The notes beneath the pieces were generated by a model. That model was not told the origin of the DNA and did not search any database. It saw nothing but the letters and a program-made list of their open reading frames with translations. From JAEYZS01 sp964469265 (GTDB taxonomy: Bacteria; Bdellovibrionota; Bdellovibrionia; Bdellovibrionales; JAEYZS01): 64,000 nucleotides of DNA. The DNA lies in NCBI GenBank assembly GCA_964469265.1, contig CAYXYF010000003.1:41159-105158 (forward strand), written 5' to 3'. Shown here piece after piece: positions 26,615 to 35,733 of the stretch (positions are counted from its first letter, which is position 1; every line of letters begins with the position of its first letter). Position numbers and translations under genes: made by a program.

Positions 26615-27988
26615 TTAGTATCGGTAGTGTTCTGGTTTATATGGTCCACTCTTATTAAGACCCAAGTATTGTGCTTGCTTATCGCTGAGCTCAGTTAAGC
26701 TTACGCCCAATTTACCCAAGTGAAGTTTTGCAACCTTCTCGTCGAGTTCTTTCGGAAGTCTGTAGACTCGAACCTCTTTGTACTTTTCACGGTTATTAAA
26801 GAGTTCCATTTGAGCTAAAACTTGGTTTGTAAATGAGTTACTCATTACAAACGAGGGGTGACCAGTTCCACAACCCAAGTTTACTAGACGACCCTCAGCC
26901 AATACGATCACATAGCGACCATCTTTAAAGAGGTGCTTGTCCACCTGAGGCTTAATAACATCCTTAGTTGTATTTTTATTTAACCAAGCCATATCGATTT
27001 CAATATCAAAGTGACCAATGTTGCAAACAATTGCACCAGACTTCATCGCATTAAAATGTCTGTCTGTGATGATATCGCAGCAGCCCGTAGCTGTAACAAA
27101 GATGTCGGCTTCTGCACAAGCTTGTTCCATCGTAACGACTTCATAGCCATCCATTGAGGCCTGAAGCGCACAGATTGGATCAATTTCTGTGATCAAAACA
27201 CGCGATCCATAACCTTTCATCGATTGAGCACAACCTTTTCCAACATCGCCATAACCTGCAACAACGACAACTTTACCAGCAAGCATAACGTCAGTTGCTC
27301 TTTTAATTCCGTCAGCCAGAGACTCTCGGCAACCATAAAGGTTATCGAACTTTGATTTTGTTACTGAGTCATTGATGTTAATTGCTGGAACCTTAAGCTT
27401 CCCTTGTTGGTGAAGTTTTTCAAGATTATGAACGCCAGTTGTTGTCTCTTCAGACAGACCGATAATTTTGGCCATGATTTCTGCAAAGCGTGGCTCGTGC
27501 ATCATATTTGTTAAATCACCGCCGTCATCAAGAATCATATTAAAGCCTTCAGGCCCCCATCCAGTGATAGTTTGCTCGATGCACCAGTTAAACTCTTCTT
27601 CAGTCTCCCCTTTCCATGCAAAAACAGGGATTCCAGCAGCAGCGATCGCACAGGCAGCGTGATCTTGCGTTGAAAAGATATTGCAAGATGACCATCTGAT
27701 GTCAGCTCCTAATTTCTTAAGAGTTTCAATCAAAACCGCTGTTTGAATCGTCATATGAAGACAACCCGCAATCTTTGCGCCCTTAAGTGGTTGCTGTTTT
27801 CCATACTCTTCAACTAAAGCCATTAAGCCCGGCATTTCAGTTTCAGCAATTTCAATCTCTTTTCTTCCCCACTCAGCAAGTTCTTTAAAAACTTTGGGGT
27901 TCTCCATTGCCTCTTTGCAGACTCTGTAGTCTGGCGTTTTATTTTTCGTCACAGGTACTCCTTTTAGAGCGGTGGCAGTATCTAACAT
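26615..27988 (-). CDS. ahcY: Adenosylhomocysteinase
   Basis: A 457-residue enzyme that hydrolyses S-adenosylhomocysteine to adenosine and homocysteine with tightly bound NAD, recycling the product of methyltransferases. The NAD-binding motif GYGDVGKGCAQSMKGYGSRV and the surrounding VLITEIDP and TGCCDIIT blocks are clear, as is the C-terminal KSGPYKPEHYRY. It follows map by 19 nt, so both are on one transcript; methionine is the link between them. Confidence 0.98.
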   Translation of the reverse strand: MLDTATALKGVPVTKNKTPDYRVCKEAMENPKVFKELAEWGRKEIEIAETEMPGLMALVEEYGKQQPLKGAKIAGCLHMTIQTAVLIETLKKLGADIRWSSCNIFSTQDHAACAIAAAGIPVFAWKGETEEEFNWCIEQTITGWGPEGFNMILDDGGDLTNMMHEPRFAEIMAKIIGLSEETTTGVHNLEKLHQQGKLKVPAININDSVTKSKFDNLYGCRESLADGIKRATDVMLAGKVVVVAGYGDVGKGCAQSMKGYGSRVLITEIDPICALQASMDGYEVVTMEQACAEADIFVTATGCCDIITDRHFNAMKSGAIVCNIGHFDIEIDMAWLNKNTTKDVIKPQVDKHLFKDGRYVIVLAEGRLVNLGCGTGHPSFVMSNSFTNQVLAQMELFNNREKYKEVRVYRLPKELDEKVAKLHLGKLGVSLTELSDKQAQYLGLNKSGPYKPEHYRY

Positions 27989-28007
27989 TACATTCTCTCC
28001 ATTGGTT

Positions 28008-28781
28008 TTAATATTGCGTTAATATCTCATAGCCCGTGTCTGTGATCAACACTGTGTGCTCAAATTGTGCGGACAACGCACCGTCACCCGTTTTATAGTA
28101 CTTTATTGTCGATCCAGGTATATCCAACTCAATAAGCTCAGACTCTGTTTCATTGATCATGGGCTCAACAGTAATACAGGTAAAAGGTTTTAAGATTTCA
28201 CCGCGACCTTTTTTCCCAAATGCAGGCACAAATGGATCAAGATGAAAGTTTTTTCCGATTCCATGGCCACCGATCTCTTTAACAACCGAATACCCAGCCC
28301 TTGTTGTATATTTATATGTTTCAAAGCCGATATCGCCCGTGTAGCCGTTCGGAGTGATAGCATCAATTCCTTTATGCATTGCTTGTTCCGCAGCGTCTGT
28401 GAGCCGTTTAGCTCTATCCGAAACATTCCCCACCATATAGGTTCTGGAAGTATCCCCATAAAAACCATCCAGCAATGCCGTAACATCAATGTTCACAATA
28501 TCGCCGTCTTTTAAAACTGTTTCATCAGGATACCCATGACAGATCACATCGTTAATTGATGTGCAACTTGCCCACTTGTATCCGAAATAATCAATGGTGG
28601 CTGGAACGGCATTATGGGTTCGCATAAAGTCGTCGACGATTTTATCGATCTCTATGGTCTTTATGCCAGCCTTCACATAAGGGATAATGTGATCCAGAGT
28701 GCGAGCAGCTAACTCGCAGGACTTCTTCATTTTCTTTATTTCGTCCATTGTTAGGACTTGAGGTCTTCTATCGTAATTCAT
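28008..28781 (-). CDS. map: Methionine aminopeptidase, type I
   Basis: A 257-residue metalloprotease that removes the N-terminal methionine from new proteins. Metal ligands are visible in order: Asp in VNIDVTALLDGFYGDTSRTY (two Asp), His in GGHGIGKNFH, Glu in TVEPMINE and the last Glu in SAQFEHTVLIT. Length and order match type I. First gene of the map-ahcY pair. Confidence 0.97.
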   Translation of the reverse strand: MNYDRRPQVLTMDEIKKMKKSCELAARTLDHIIPYVKAGIKTIEIDKIVDDFMRTHNAVPATIDYFGYKWASCTSINDVICHGYPDETVLKDGDIVNIDVTALLDGFYGDTSRTYMVGNVSDRAKRLTDAAEQAMHKGIDAITPNGYTGDIGFETYKYTTRAGYSVVKEIGGHGIGKNFHLDPFVPAFGKKGRGEILKPFTCITVEPMINETESELIELDIPGSTIKYYKTGDGALSAQFEHTVLITDTGYEILTQY

Positions 28782-28814
28782 TGAGAAAGTCTTATGTTAC
28801 TCAAAGCAAAAAGA

Positions 28815-28850
28815 CAATAAAAAACCCGTATAGGACATCCTATACGGGTT
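28815..28850 (-). terminator. Intrinsic terminator of the SWIB-protein gene
   Basis: Perfect 12-bp stem (28823-28834 with 28839-28850) and 4-nt loop. On the minus strand it is followed by a T-rich run, so it ends transcription of the lysine-rich SWIB gene before map. Confidence 0.9.
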
Positions 28851-28890
28851 TCTAAATCTATTACGTGTTACCGTAAGATTTTTCTAAAAC

Positions 28891-29319
28891 TTATTTCAAG
28901 TGCTTAGAAACGAACTTAGTCATTTCAAACATAGAAACTTGGTTCTTTCCGAAGATAGGCTTAAGTTTGCTATCAGCGTTGATGTTTCTTCTGTTTTTAG
29001 AATCTTGAAGGTTGTTCTTTCTGATGTAAGCCCAAAGCTTCTTCACAACTTCAGTTCTTGGAATCGGCTTAGCACCTACTACTTCAGCAAGAGCTGCTGA
29101 TGGAGTTAGAGGTCTCATGAAAGCTGCATTAGGCTTTCTTTTAGTTTTAGTCTTCTTCTTCTTTGGAGCGGCTTTTTTAGTCGCTTTCTTAGTAGCTTTT
29201 TTAGTCGCTTTTTTCTTAGTAGCTTTCTTAGCGGCTTTTTTAGTAGCTTTCTTCTTTGTAGCTTTCTTAGTTGCCTTCTTAGTAGCTTTTTTCTTAGTAG
29301 CTTTCTTCTTCTTTGCCAT
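28891..29319 (-). CDS. Histone H1-like lysine-rich protein with C-terminal SWIB/MDM2 domain
   Basis: A 142-residue protein in two parts. Residues 1-60 are a tandem of KKATKK/KKAAKK-type units, like histone H1 tails and bacterial AlgP/Hc-type proteins, and should bind DNA nonspecifically. Residues ~65-142 form a SWIB/MDM2 domain (MRPLTPSAALAEVVGAKPIPR, KKLWAYIRKNNLQDSKNRRNI, LKPIFGKNQVSMFEMTKFV). SWIB domains also occur in chlamydial and Bdellovibrio-type nucleoid proteins. ATG at 29319 has GGAGGA 7 nt upstream; an earlier in-frame ATG lies inside that ribosome site. Probably a chromatin-compacting protein, single gene with its own terminator. Confidence 0.92.
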   Translation of the reverse strand: MAKKKKATKKKATKKATKKATKKKATKKAAKKATKKKATKKATKKATKKAAPKKKKTKTKRKPNAAFMRPLTPSAALAEVVGAKPIPRTEVVKKLWAYIRKNNLQDSKNRRNINADSKLKPIFGKNQVSMFEMTKFVSKHLK

Positions 29320-29536
29320 TTGTGTTTCCTCCATAAATGGTTGGTTTATTTTGTTCGTGCAAGATAATCATAGCTATTTGTAAGGCTTTGTCCAAAGAAA
29401 AATTTAAAAATAATCATTTTTTTTAAAGGGGTCCCAGACGAGGGTTCAACAAAATATGCTCAAGCCCCCTCTGAAAATTGAAGTTTCATAAGACCGATGA
29501 CGACTATATATAGTGTTTTCCCCTCGAAAAGTGAGG

Positions 29537-30034
29537 TTATTTGCGTTGATTTGCTCTCGAAAATAGCAGAAGTAGCCTCTCGTACGCCTCTGACAAACGG
29601 TAGAAATCAGCATAAACTTCCTTCTGTTTAGTCAAAGTGACACCGCTGTTTCTATCGGGATGAAGCTCAAATGCTAGTCTTCGATAGTCCTTTTTAAGGT
29701 CTAAGACCGACATACTAAGGAACATTCGAGCTCCTTTTTGAAAGAAAAACTCCGCCGATTGCACATCCCTACAGTCCGAAAACCTAGACACAAAAACTTC
29801 GAACCGTTGACGTTCCTTCTTAAGCTGCTGGGCAAGGATTTCCTCTCGAGATTTCTGATATGAAGAATAACTTGTCTTTTCTACGGTAAAGAAAAATGAC
29901 TGAGAAAGTGGAGTTGAGTTGATCCATCTTAAGAGATCAGGACTAATTGTTGATTCTGAAAAACCATGAACTTGCGAAGATTGATCGACCTGTTTTTTAA
30001 GCTTTTCATCTAAGATTTTTTGAAACAAACTCAT
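29537..30034 (-). CDS. J-domain protein with C-terminal DnaJ domain
   Basis: A 165-residue protein. The C-terminal ~60 residues form a J domain with the HPD motif at 125-127 (LAFELHPDRNSG) preceded by LDLKKDYRRLA and followed by FYRLSEAYERLL. J domains stimulate Hsp70 ATPase. The N-terminal ~100 residues, with a coiled-coil-like basic helix (~60-85), are unlike any family I know and presumably choose the client. No dnaK or grpE is nearby. Confidence 0.88.
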   Translation of the reverse strand: MSLFQKILDEKLKKQVDQSSQVHGFSESTISPDLLRWINSTPLSQSFFFTVEKTSYSSYQKSREEILAQQLKKERQRFEVFVSRFSDCRDVQSAEFFFQKGARMFLSMSVLDLKKDYRRLAFELHPDRNSGVTLTKQKEVYADFYRLSEAYERLLLLFSRANQRK

Positions 30035-30123
30035 GATATTTTTTCGGCATATCAGGAGTGAGGTATAAGGCCAGATTAACTTTTTCCTTGTATTAAAAAC
30101 AAAAGTATTTCAATCTGTTAGGT

Positions 30124-30342
30124 ATGAGCCGCAACCCGATAAACAACCAGATGCCAACAAATCTTAAGGACACATTGCTACAGCTTGAAGGCACCCTCAA
30201 TGAATGGGAAAACATCGCTCCTGAAGATCAAGAAGCAGTCCAGCTCACCAAAGAAAAAGAAGTTTTAGAAAACGAACTTCAAAAAAAAGCTCGGGTTATC
30301 TTAGATAAGTTAAAAGATCAGATAGAAGAGCTATCTGAATAA
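30124..30342 (+). CDS. Small acidic coiled-coil protein
   Basis: A 72-residue, mostly helical, Glu/Lys-rich protein (KEKEVLENELQKKARVILDKL) likely to form a coiled coil. No family recognised. AGG lies only one base from the ATG at 30124, so the real start may be the ATG at 30151. It is followed after 13 nt by hemH and is probably co-transcribed. Confidence 0.6.
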   Translation: MSRNPINNQMPTNLKDTLLQLEGTLNEWENIAPEDQEAVQLTKEKEVLENELQKKARVILDKLKDQIEELSE

Positions 30343-30355
30343 TACTGGAGACCCT

Positions 30356-31363
30356 ATGAACGGTCTACTTCTCGTCAACCTCGGTAGTCCAACTCACCCC
30401 ACAGTTCCTGCAATCCGCCGTTATCTTAGAGAGTTTCTTATGGACCCTTACGTGCTCGATATGCCCTATCTCTCGCGCGCAGCACTTGTATATGGATTGA
30501 TCCTACCCTTCAGGCCACACAAGACTCTTGCGAGCTATAAGGCGATCTGGACGGATGAAGGTTCCCCCTTAATTGTGGAGAGCATCGAACTCAAAAAAGC
30601 TCTTCAAGCTCATTTTGATAAAAACAACATCAAGACCTTTGTTGAAATCGGCATGCGGTACCAAGACCCTACCCTTGAACAAGCCCTAGACTCCTTTAAG
30701 GCTAAAAATATTAAAAACATAAAGGTTATCCCCCTTTATCCACAGTATGCGCTCTCTGCAACAACGACCGCCATTGAAAAACTTAAAAGTCTCAACACTC
30801 AAAAATTTAACTCGTTCTTTGAACTCACATTTATTAAAGACTTTTTTAACGATACCCGCTTTATCCAACCGCTGATTGAAACCACGCAAAAACACCTCGC
30901 AGGTGTAGAATACGACCACCTGCTCATAAGCTTTCATGGGATTCCGAAAAGCCAGCTCGGTGCCGTCGTAAACTCCACGAAGTGCAATTTCGGTGGTGGA
31001 TGTTGTGATAAGGTGGATACCAACAATAGGGATTGTTATCGGGCGCAGTGCTTTGAGACAGCAAGGCTACTTGCGCAAGGCTTAAATCTTTCAAAGGACA
31101 AATGGTCCATCGGCTTTCAGTCCAGACTTACGAAGGGATGGATTGAGCCATTCACTGACAAGATTCTAGATGATCTCCCCCGTCAGGGCATTAAAAAACT
31201 TGCGGTGGTATGTCCTTCGTTTATTTCAGATTGCCTAGAAACATTAGAGGAAATTAATATTAGGGAGCGCGAGCGTTTCTTAAAAGCTGGTGGCGAGCAC
31301 TATCATTACATTCCATGCGTCAATCATTCCCCAAGTTGGGTGAAGGCGCTAGGGGAGTTCTAA
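30356..31363 (+). CDS. hemH: Ferrochelatase
   Basis: A 335-residue enzyme that inserts Fe(II) into protoporphyrin IX, the last step of protohaem synthesis. The N-terminal LLLVNLGSP and DPYVLDMP blocks, the active-site His194 in LLISFHGIPKSQL, and FISDCLETLEEI are as in the family. A Cys cluster (Cys210, 216, 217, 227, 232) sits before the conserved CFETARLLA helix, where some bacterial enzymes carry extra cysteines or a [2Fe-2S] centre. Stop overlaps the next start (TAATG). Haem supply fits the cbb3 oxidase and cytochromes encoded at 58.7-64 kb. Confidence 0.96.
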   Translation: MNGLLLVNLGSPTHPTVPAIRRYLREFLMDPYVLDMPYLSRAALVYGLILPFRPHKTLASYKAIWTDEGSPLIVESIELKKALQAHFDKNNIKTFVEIGMRYQDPTLEQALDSFKAKNIKNIKVIPLYPQYALSATTTAIEKLKSLNTQKFNSFFELTFIKDFFNDTRFIQPLIETTQKHLAGVEYDHLLISFHGIPKSQLGAVVNSTKCNFGGGCCDKVDTNNRDCYRAQCFETARLLAQGLNLSKDKWSIGFQSRLTKGWIEPFTDKILDDLPRQGIKKLAVVCPSFISDCLETLEEINIRERERFLKAGGEHYHYIPCVNHSPSWVKALGEF

Positions 31364-32190
31364 TGGCTGGAACAAAAAAACGAAAATATAAACGCACGGA
31401 CACACCTTCTAAAAAACGTAAAAAATACGACGACCCCCTCAAAACAACATCAGACTTAAAAGGTATTTTCGGTTTACTGGAAGGTATCTTAAGAAAATTT
31501 CGAAGCGTAAGTTTTGTCTTAATGTTAGCCCCAATGGTTGTCATCTACCTTGTTTGCATTGGAATGGCTCTCACACCTGGGGTTTTTATTTTTAAAGTCG
31601 CATACCCTCAAATAGAGTCTGTTGATTTCATGGTGCAAGTACCTTTGTTGGGACTTTGTTTTGCCGCAGGGTTAATATGTTTTTGGCTCTCCCTTATTCT
31701 TGTGATCCCTTTGTTTAACTTGCCTTTACTCCCCCTTATTAAGCCTCAAAAAGGAACTTGGTACTCTTTAAACGTCATCCCTTGGTACTATCACAATGGC
31801 TTAACACAACTTGCACGATACCTTGCTTTAGACTTCATGACCCCCACACCTATTAACATCATGTTTTATAAATTAATGGGAATGAAAATTGGAAAAGGTG
31901 TTGTCATCAATACCTCTAACATCTCCGATCCTTGCCTTATCCGACTTGATGACTATGTCACCATCGGTGGATCAGCAACACTCTTTGCTCATTACGGAAT
32001 GAAGGGTTATTTAATCGTTGACCGAGTGCATATCAAAAGCGGAGCAACCATTGGCCTTAAAGCAAGTGTTATGGGAGACGTGATCATTGGAAAAAACGTT
32101 ATGGTCACCCCCCACACGGTCATCTTACCCAAGTCCCGTATTGCTGATGGTTCTATGGTCGGAGTGACCACGAAAAGCCCCTCAAACTAA
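31363..32190 (+). CDS. Membrane-anchored left-handed beta-helix (hexapeptide) acyltransferase-like protein
   Basis: A 275-residue protein. After a very basic N-terminus (KKRKYKR, KKRKKYDD) come two or three membrane helices (FVLMLAPMVVIYLVCIGMAL; LLGLCFAAGLICFWLSLILVI), then a C-terminal left-handed beta-helix with hexapeptide pattern (IGKGVVINTSNISD, VTIGGSATLFAHYG, IGLKASVMGDVIIGKNVMV). This resembles the C-terminal module of Pls/EpsM-type acyltransferases. ATG at 31363 overlaps the hemH stop. Substrate unknown. Confidence 0.82.
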   Translation: MAGTKKRKYKRTDTPSKKRKKYDDPLKTTSDLKGIFGLLEGILRKFRSVSFVLMLAPMVVIYLVCIGMALTPGVFIFKVAYPQIESVDFMVQVPLLGLCFAAGLICFWLSLILVIPLFNLPLLPLIKPQKGTWYSLNVIPWYYHNGLTQLARYLALDFMTPTPINIMFYKLMGMKIGKGVVINTSNISDPCLIRLDDYVTIGGSATLFAHYGMKGYLIVDRVHIKSGATIGLKASVMGDVIIGKNVMVTPHTVILPKSRIADGSMVGVTTKSPSN

Positions 32191-32203
32191 CATCTTTAAA
32201 ACT

Positions 32204-32518
32204 TCAGCTTTTGCTTCCGCCGTGACAGGCTGGAGATTGGAATTTTGAGGGATCTTCTTTTGCAAATTCGGAAGGTGTTAGGAGTCTCATCGTTAGAGCA
32301 TGGACACCGCTCTTTAACTCATCTGAAAGTAAGTCATATATGAGGCGCTGCCTCTGTACCCGACTTTGACCTTCAAACTTTTCACTCACCAATACTAACC
32401 GAAAATGGGTTTCAGAATTTTTGGGGACCGAATGATTGTGGCTTTCGTTAACGACTTCTGAAAACTGCGGATTTAAAGCGCTAATTTTCTTTTGAATCTG
32501 AGTTTCAACTTGTCCCAT
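32204..32518 (-). CDS. BolA-family protein
   Basis: A 104-residue protein with the BolA class-II KH-like fold: an N-terminal helix (VETQIQKKISALNP), NESHNHSVP with the conserved His pair, HFRLVLVSEKFEGQSRVQRQRLIYDLL, and GVHALTMRLLTPSEF. BolA proteins work with monothiol glutaredoxins in iron-sulphur handling or as regulators. The tail ends in CHGGSKS, giving one extra Cys and His. Converges with the acyltransferase-like gene at 13 nt. Confidence 0.93.
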   Translation of the reverse strand: MGQVETQIQKKISALNPQFSEVVNESHNHSVPKNSETHFRLVLVSEKFEGQSRVQRQRLIYDLLSDELKSGVHALTMRLLTPSEFAKEDPSKFQSPACHGGSKS

Positions 32519-32556
32519 AAAATCTTATGTAACAGAGATTTTCGTAGAACTCAATC

Positions 32557-33603
32557 TTAATGAAACAAAGATCCACAGCGCCCGAAGTTGCCTCGGATGA
32601 ATTCAGGCTTTGCATGCAAAAAGAGATTATTCTTATTGCTGTAAGGCTCTAAGTTATAGACCTGTTCCAGCTGGGAGTTTTTGAATTTGTATAAATAACC
32701 CCAGTTTGCTGTCCTAGACTTTTCATGAAAGTAAGCAAAGGTTTTATAAATCACGGCAATGGCCATATCCGATAGTCCTGCAGCTATTAGGAAAGTCGAA
32801 ATATCAAAAGAGTTGTTCAATATGTTTTCAAAATTAAGAGCAACACCAATTGCTACAGCTATTCCTATAAAAACTGGATTCTTTAAATTCTGCAAAGCTT
32901 GCTCAAAATGAAATCTGCTCTCATACCCCACGGAAACCATTTCTTGGTAGGAGCCAAATAAAGTTCCGTTTTTAATCTTAAAAAAACTCATTAATGTTTT
33001 TGCGCGCTTCTGAGAGATCCAAAGATCACTACACATAGTGAGACAAGACTCTAACATCACAAATGCATTATTACTAAACCGCCCTACAAGCGGATCAAAA
33101 ATGTAACGAAACTGCTTATCGACATTCTTTTCACCAAAGGTACTGAGGTATCTAAATATGGTCGATGTTTCCGCCGTGCGAGTTTCAGTATCTTTGCTCT
33201 CTTGAGTTTCACGGTGACTAAAGTCAGTGTTTCCATGATCCATTAAAATAAGATGAGATATCTCATGGTGGGGTTTTAATTGTTCGATGAGTTGGTTTCT
33301 AATGCCTTCACGGACACCCTTCATCACGTTGGGAGCAATTACTCTTCCCCACGTGTAGGGAATGCTTTGAGTGGCATGAATAAAATCATGGTCAGGCAAG
33401 AGGTTCCTTACAAATCGCTCAAGGGATTGCACATCTGCTTCAGTGAAGGCCGCATGGTCAAGAATAGAGACAACAACGACAGTCTTTGTTTTAGTTTCGT
33501 TGTTTAATGACGTGTCACGGGCGCTGGCCTTAGGGCTCAACGCCTGTAACACAATTAGTACCCCCAAAATGTTTAAAAACATTCCCTCAAACCATTTTCC
33601 CAC
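32557..33603 (-). CDS. Exported protein with clan-CD-like His/Cys dyad, unknown function
   Basis: A 348-residue protein with N-terminal signal (FLNILGVLIVLQALSPKASA). I do not know the family, but two hydrophobic strands each end in the residues that mark clan CD peptidases (caspases, legumain, gingipains): HLILMDHGN (His123-Gly124) and NAFVMLESCLTM (Cys187 after Glu-Ser). Two hydrophobic segments follow (~243-258 and ~268-288). It could be a periplasmic membrane-anchored cysteine peptidase; this is inference from motifs. GTG at 33603 is used as start but has no ribosome site; ATG at 33582 is an alternative that would shorten the leader. Ends in a Cys/His tail. Confidence 0.75.
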   Translation of the reverse strand: MGKWFEGMFLNILGVLIVLQALSPKASARDTSLNNETKTKTVVVVSILDHAAFTEADVQSLERFVRNLLPDHDFIHATQSIPYTWGRVIAPNVMKGVREGIRNQLIEQLKPHHEISHLILMDHGNTDFSHRETQESKDTETRTAETSTIFRYLSTFGEKNVDKQFRYIFDPLVGRFSNNAFVMLESCLTMCSDLWISQKRAKTLMSFFKIKNGTLFGSYQEMVSVGYESRFHFEQALQNLKNPVFIGIAVAIGVALNFENILNNSFDISTFLIAAGLSDMAIAVIYKTFAYFHEKSRTANWGYLYKFKNSQLEQVYNLEPYSNKNNLFLHAKPEFIRGNFGRCGSLFH

Positions 33604-33687
33604 GATGGAAGGAGATTAGAAAAACTCAGGATAAATTTGGATATCAAAGTGATGAAACAAAAGGTTTACACACTAAGAATTATGAAA

Positions 33688-35718
33688 TTAGTTCTTAGTT
33701 GCGTCTGTTGATTGTTCGCCGAGCTGTTTTATAAGATCTGAGAGCATTTTCTTGCGTTGGTTGGCTGCCAATGGACGATGCCCATTCTCATATTTTTTAA
33801 AAAATTTCGGATTAGCCTCTTCTAGAAACCTTGATGGGATACGTCCTAACCAACGGCCATTGACCTGACGTTTTTGTGAGTAAGTCAGGACAAGATGATG
33901 TTGCGCCCGAGTAATACCAACATAAAACAAACGTCGTTCCTCGGCTATATCTGTACCCAATCTTTTGTGCGGAAGTATATCTTCTTCTACACCAATTAAG
34001 ATCACACATGGAAACTCTAAACCCTTGCAAGCGTGCAAAGTCATAAGCTGCACTTTATCGACTTCGCCTGATTCTTCTTCTTGGTCTCGGAGGTCAAGAC
34101 TCATAATAAACTCATCAAAAGTTTTAAAGTCTCGTTTGCGTTTTTCGATAAACCGATTCATCCATCGCGCGTAAGCTTCAACAAGATTCCAACGCTTTTG
34201 ACCAGTGACTGCGTCTTTTGAAATTTCATTGAGATAATGACGGTAACCGATTTGTTCGAGAGTCTTTAACAATACCTCGCCTGGCGTAACATCTCTGTTA
34301 TTGACCATCTGATCTTTGAGATTTTTCAGAATACTATAAAGGGAGTCAATGGTGGCCCCTGCCTTTGGATTGACATCACAAAGGGCCCAGTTCTTGGCAC
34401 AACTGTAAAACGGAGTATTTAAGGCTTTTGATTTTTCAACTATTTTTTCAATAGTAACTTCGCCAAGCCCTCTTGATGGGGTATTAAAAATCCTTCGAAA
34501 ATCAACATCATTGGGTTTAAATGCACACTTCACATAGCTGTGTACATCTTTGACTTCTTTACGCTCTAAAAAACTTGTTCCACCCGATATTTTATAAGGA
34601 ATTTGATTCTCTCTTAAAGAAGACTCAAGCATTGCTCCCTGTGCATTTGCGCGAAACAACACAGCGATATCATTATAGCGGTACTCTTTATCTTTAAAAC
34701 CTTTTACTTCTCGGATGACGCCTTCAACTTCTTCCATATCGAGTTCAAAGCGAAACACCTCTGGAATAGCACCGACTGCAACAGTCTCGTTATTTGGATT
34801 ATACAAAACTTTGCCATGGCGTTTATCATTTTTTGAAATGACATCGTTTGCGAGATTTAGAATTTGAGTTGTGGAGCGATAGTTTTTTTCAAGCCGAACA
34901 ACAAGGCAATCCTTTTGCCGTTTTGGAAAATCCAAAATATTTTGAACCTGCGCTCCTCGCCAGCCATAGATGGATTGATCATCGTCACCAACGACCACCA
35001 AGTTCCCAGTCTTTTTTGCTAAAAGATTTACGAGCTTCATCTGTGCAATGTTTGTGTCTTGAAACTCATCAACCATGATTTGTTGCCAATGATTTTGCTC
35101 GGTCTTTAAAATTTCAGGGTGCTCGTTAAATAAATCAATCACCTTTAAGATTAAATCATCAAAGTCCACAACACCTAAAAGTTCTTTTTTGCGCATATAT
35201 TTTGGCAAAAGCCACTCGGTTGTTACATCGTACTCTTGATCTGTTTTTGCAGACTTCTGACTAAGCTCCCGCCAACGTGACATTTGACTTAAAAGCATGT
35301 CCGTATCAAACTTGTCTTTTTTATAGAGGTTATAGTTTCTTAAAATTTCTCGAACAACACCGTTGGCGTCTTGCTGATCGAGAATGCCGAAATACTTGGG
35401 CAGATTGGCCTCTTTATAATATTTCCTTAATGTCCGCACCCCAAAAGAATGAAACGTTCCCGTCCATAGTTTTCTAACGGACTTTGAATTTCCCAAACGC
35501 TTTTCAACCCGAAGGCCAAGTTCCCTCGCTGCTTTATTTGTGAATGTCAGTACGCAAATGTTCTCAGGGCTTGCAATTTTCTCTGCGATCAAGCGGCCTG
35601 TGCGGGCAACCAATGTTGTGGTCTTTCCAGAGCCCGCGCCTGCCAGAACCAGCATAGGACCGTAATTGTGTGCGACCGCAAGTCTTTGTTCATCATTAAG
35701 TCCGTCATACCAACTCAC
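33688..35718 (-). CDS. UvrD/Rep/PcrA-family superfamily 1 DNA helicase
   Basis: A 676-residue 3'-5' ATP-dependent helicase. Motifs in order: Q motif LNDEQRLAVAH, Walker A AGAGSGKTTTL, motif Ia TFTNKAARE, Walker B VDEFQDTN, motif III GDDDQSIYGWRGA, motif IV LEKNYRST, motif V VQLMTLHACKGLEF, motif VI EERRLFYVGITRA. Acts in DNA repair or replication restart. Somewhat shorter than E. coli UvrD (720). Third gene after fumC and an unknown gene (15-nt gap). Confidence 0.95.
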   Translation of the reverse strand: MSWYDGLNDEQRLAVAHNYGPMLVLAGAGSGKTTTLVARTGRLIAEKIASPENICVLTFTNKAARELGLRVEKRLGNSKSVRKLWTGTFHSFGVRTLRKYYKEANLPKYFGILDQQDANGVVREILRNYNLYKKDKFDTDMLLSQMSRWRELSQKSAKTDQEYDVTTEWLLPKYMRKKELLGVVDFDDLILKVIDLFNEHPEILKTEQNHWQQIMVDEFQDTNIAQMKLVNLLAKKTGNLVVVGDDDQSIYGWRGAQVQNILDFPKRQKDCLVVRLEKNYRSTTQILNLANDVISKNDKRHGKVLYNPNNETVAVGAIPEVFRFELDMEEVEGVIREVKGFKDKEYRYNDIAVLFRANAQGAMLESSLRENQIPYKISGGTSFLERKEVKDVHSYVKCAFKPNDVDFRRIFNTPSRGLGEVTIEKIVEKSKALNTPFYSCAKNWALCDVNPKAGATIDSLYSILKNLKDQMVNNRDVTPGEVLLKTLEQIGYRHYLNEISKDAVTGQKRWNLVEAYARWMNRFIEKRKRDFKTFDEFIMSLDLRDQEEESGEVDKVQLMTLHACKGLEFPCVILIGVEEDILPHKRLGTDIAEERRLFYVGITRAQHHLVLTYSQKRQVNGRWLGRIPSRFLEEANPKFFKKYENGHRPLAANQRKKMLSDLIKQLGEQSTDATKN

Positions 35719-35733
35719 AACACTGCCACCTTT

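Noticed and set aside
29130..29320. Tandem DNA repeat or CRISPR-like array
   Set aside because: The periodicity comes from Lys/Ala/Thr codons of the histone-like tail; spacing is irregular and there are no spacers. The opposite-strand Phe/Val-rich frame is a shadow.
33672..33699. Terminator at the end of the UvrD-type helicase gene
   Set aside because: An 8-bp AT-rich inverted repeat exists around the stop codon, but there is no T run after it.
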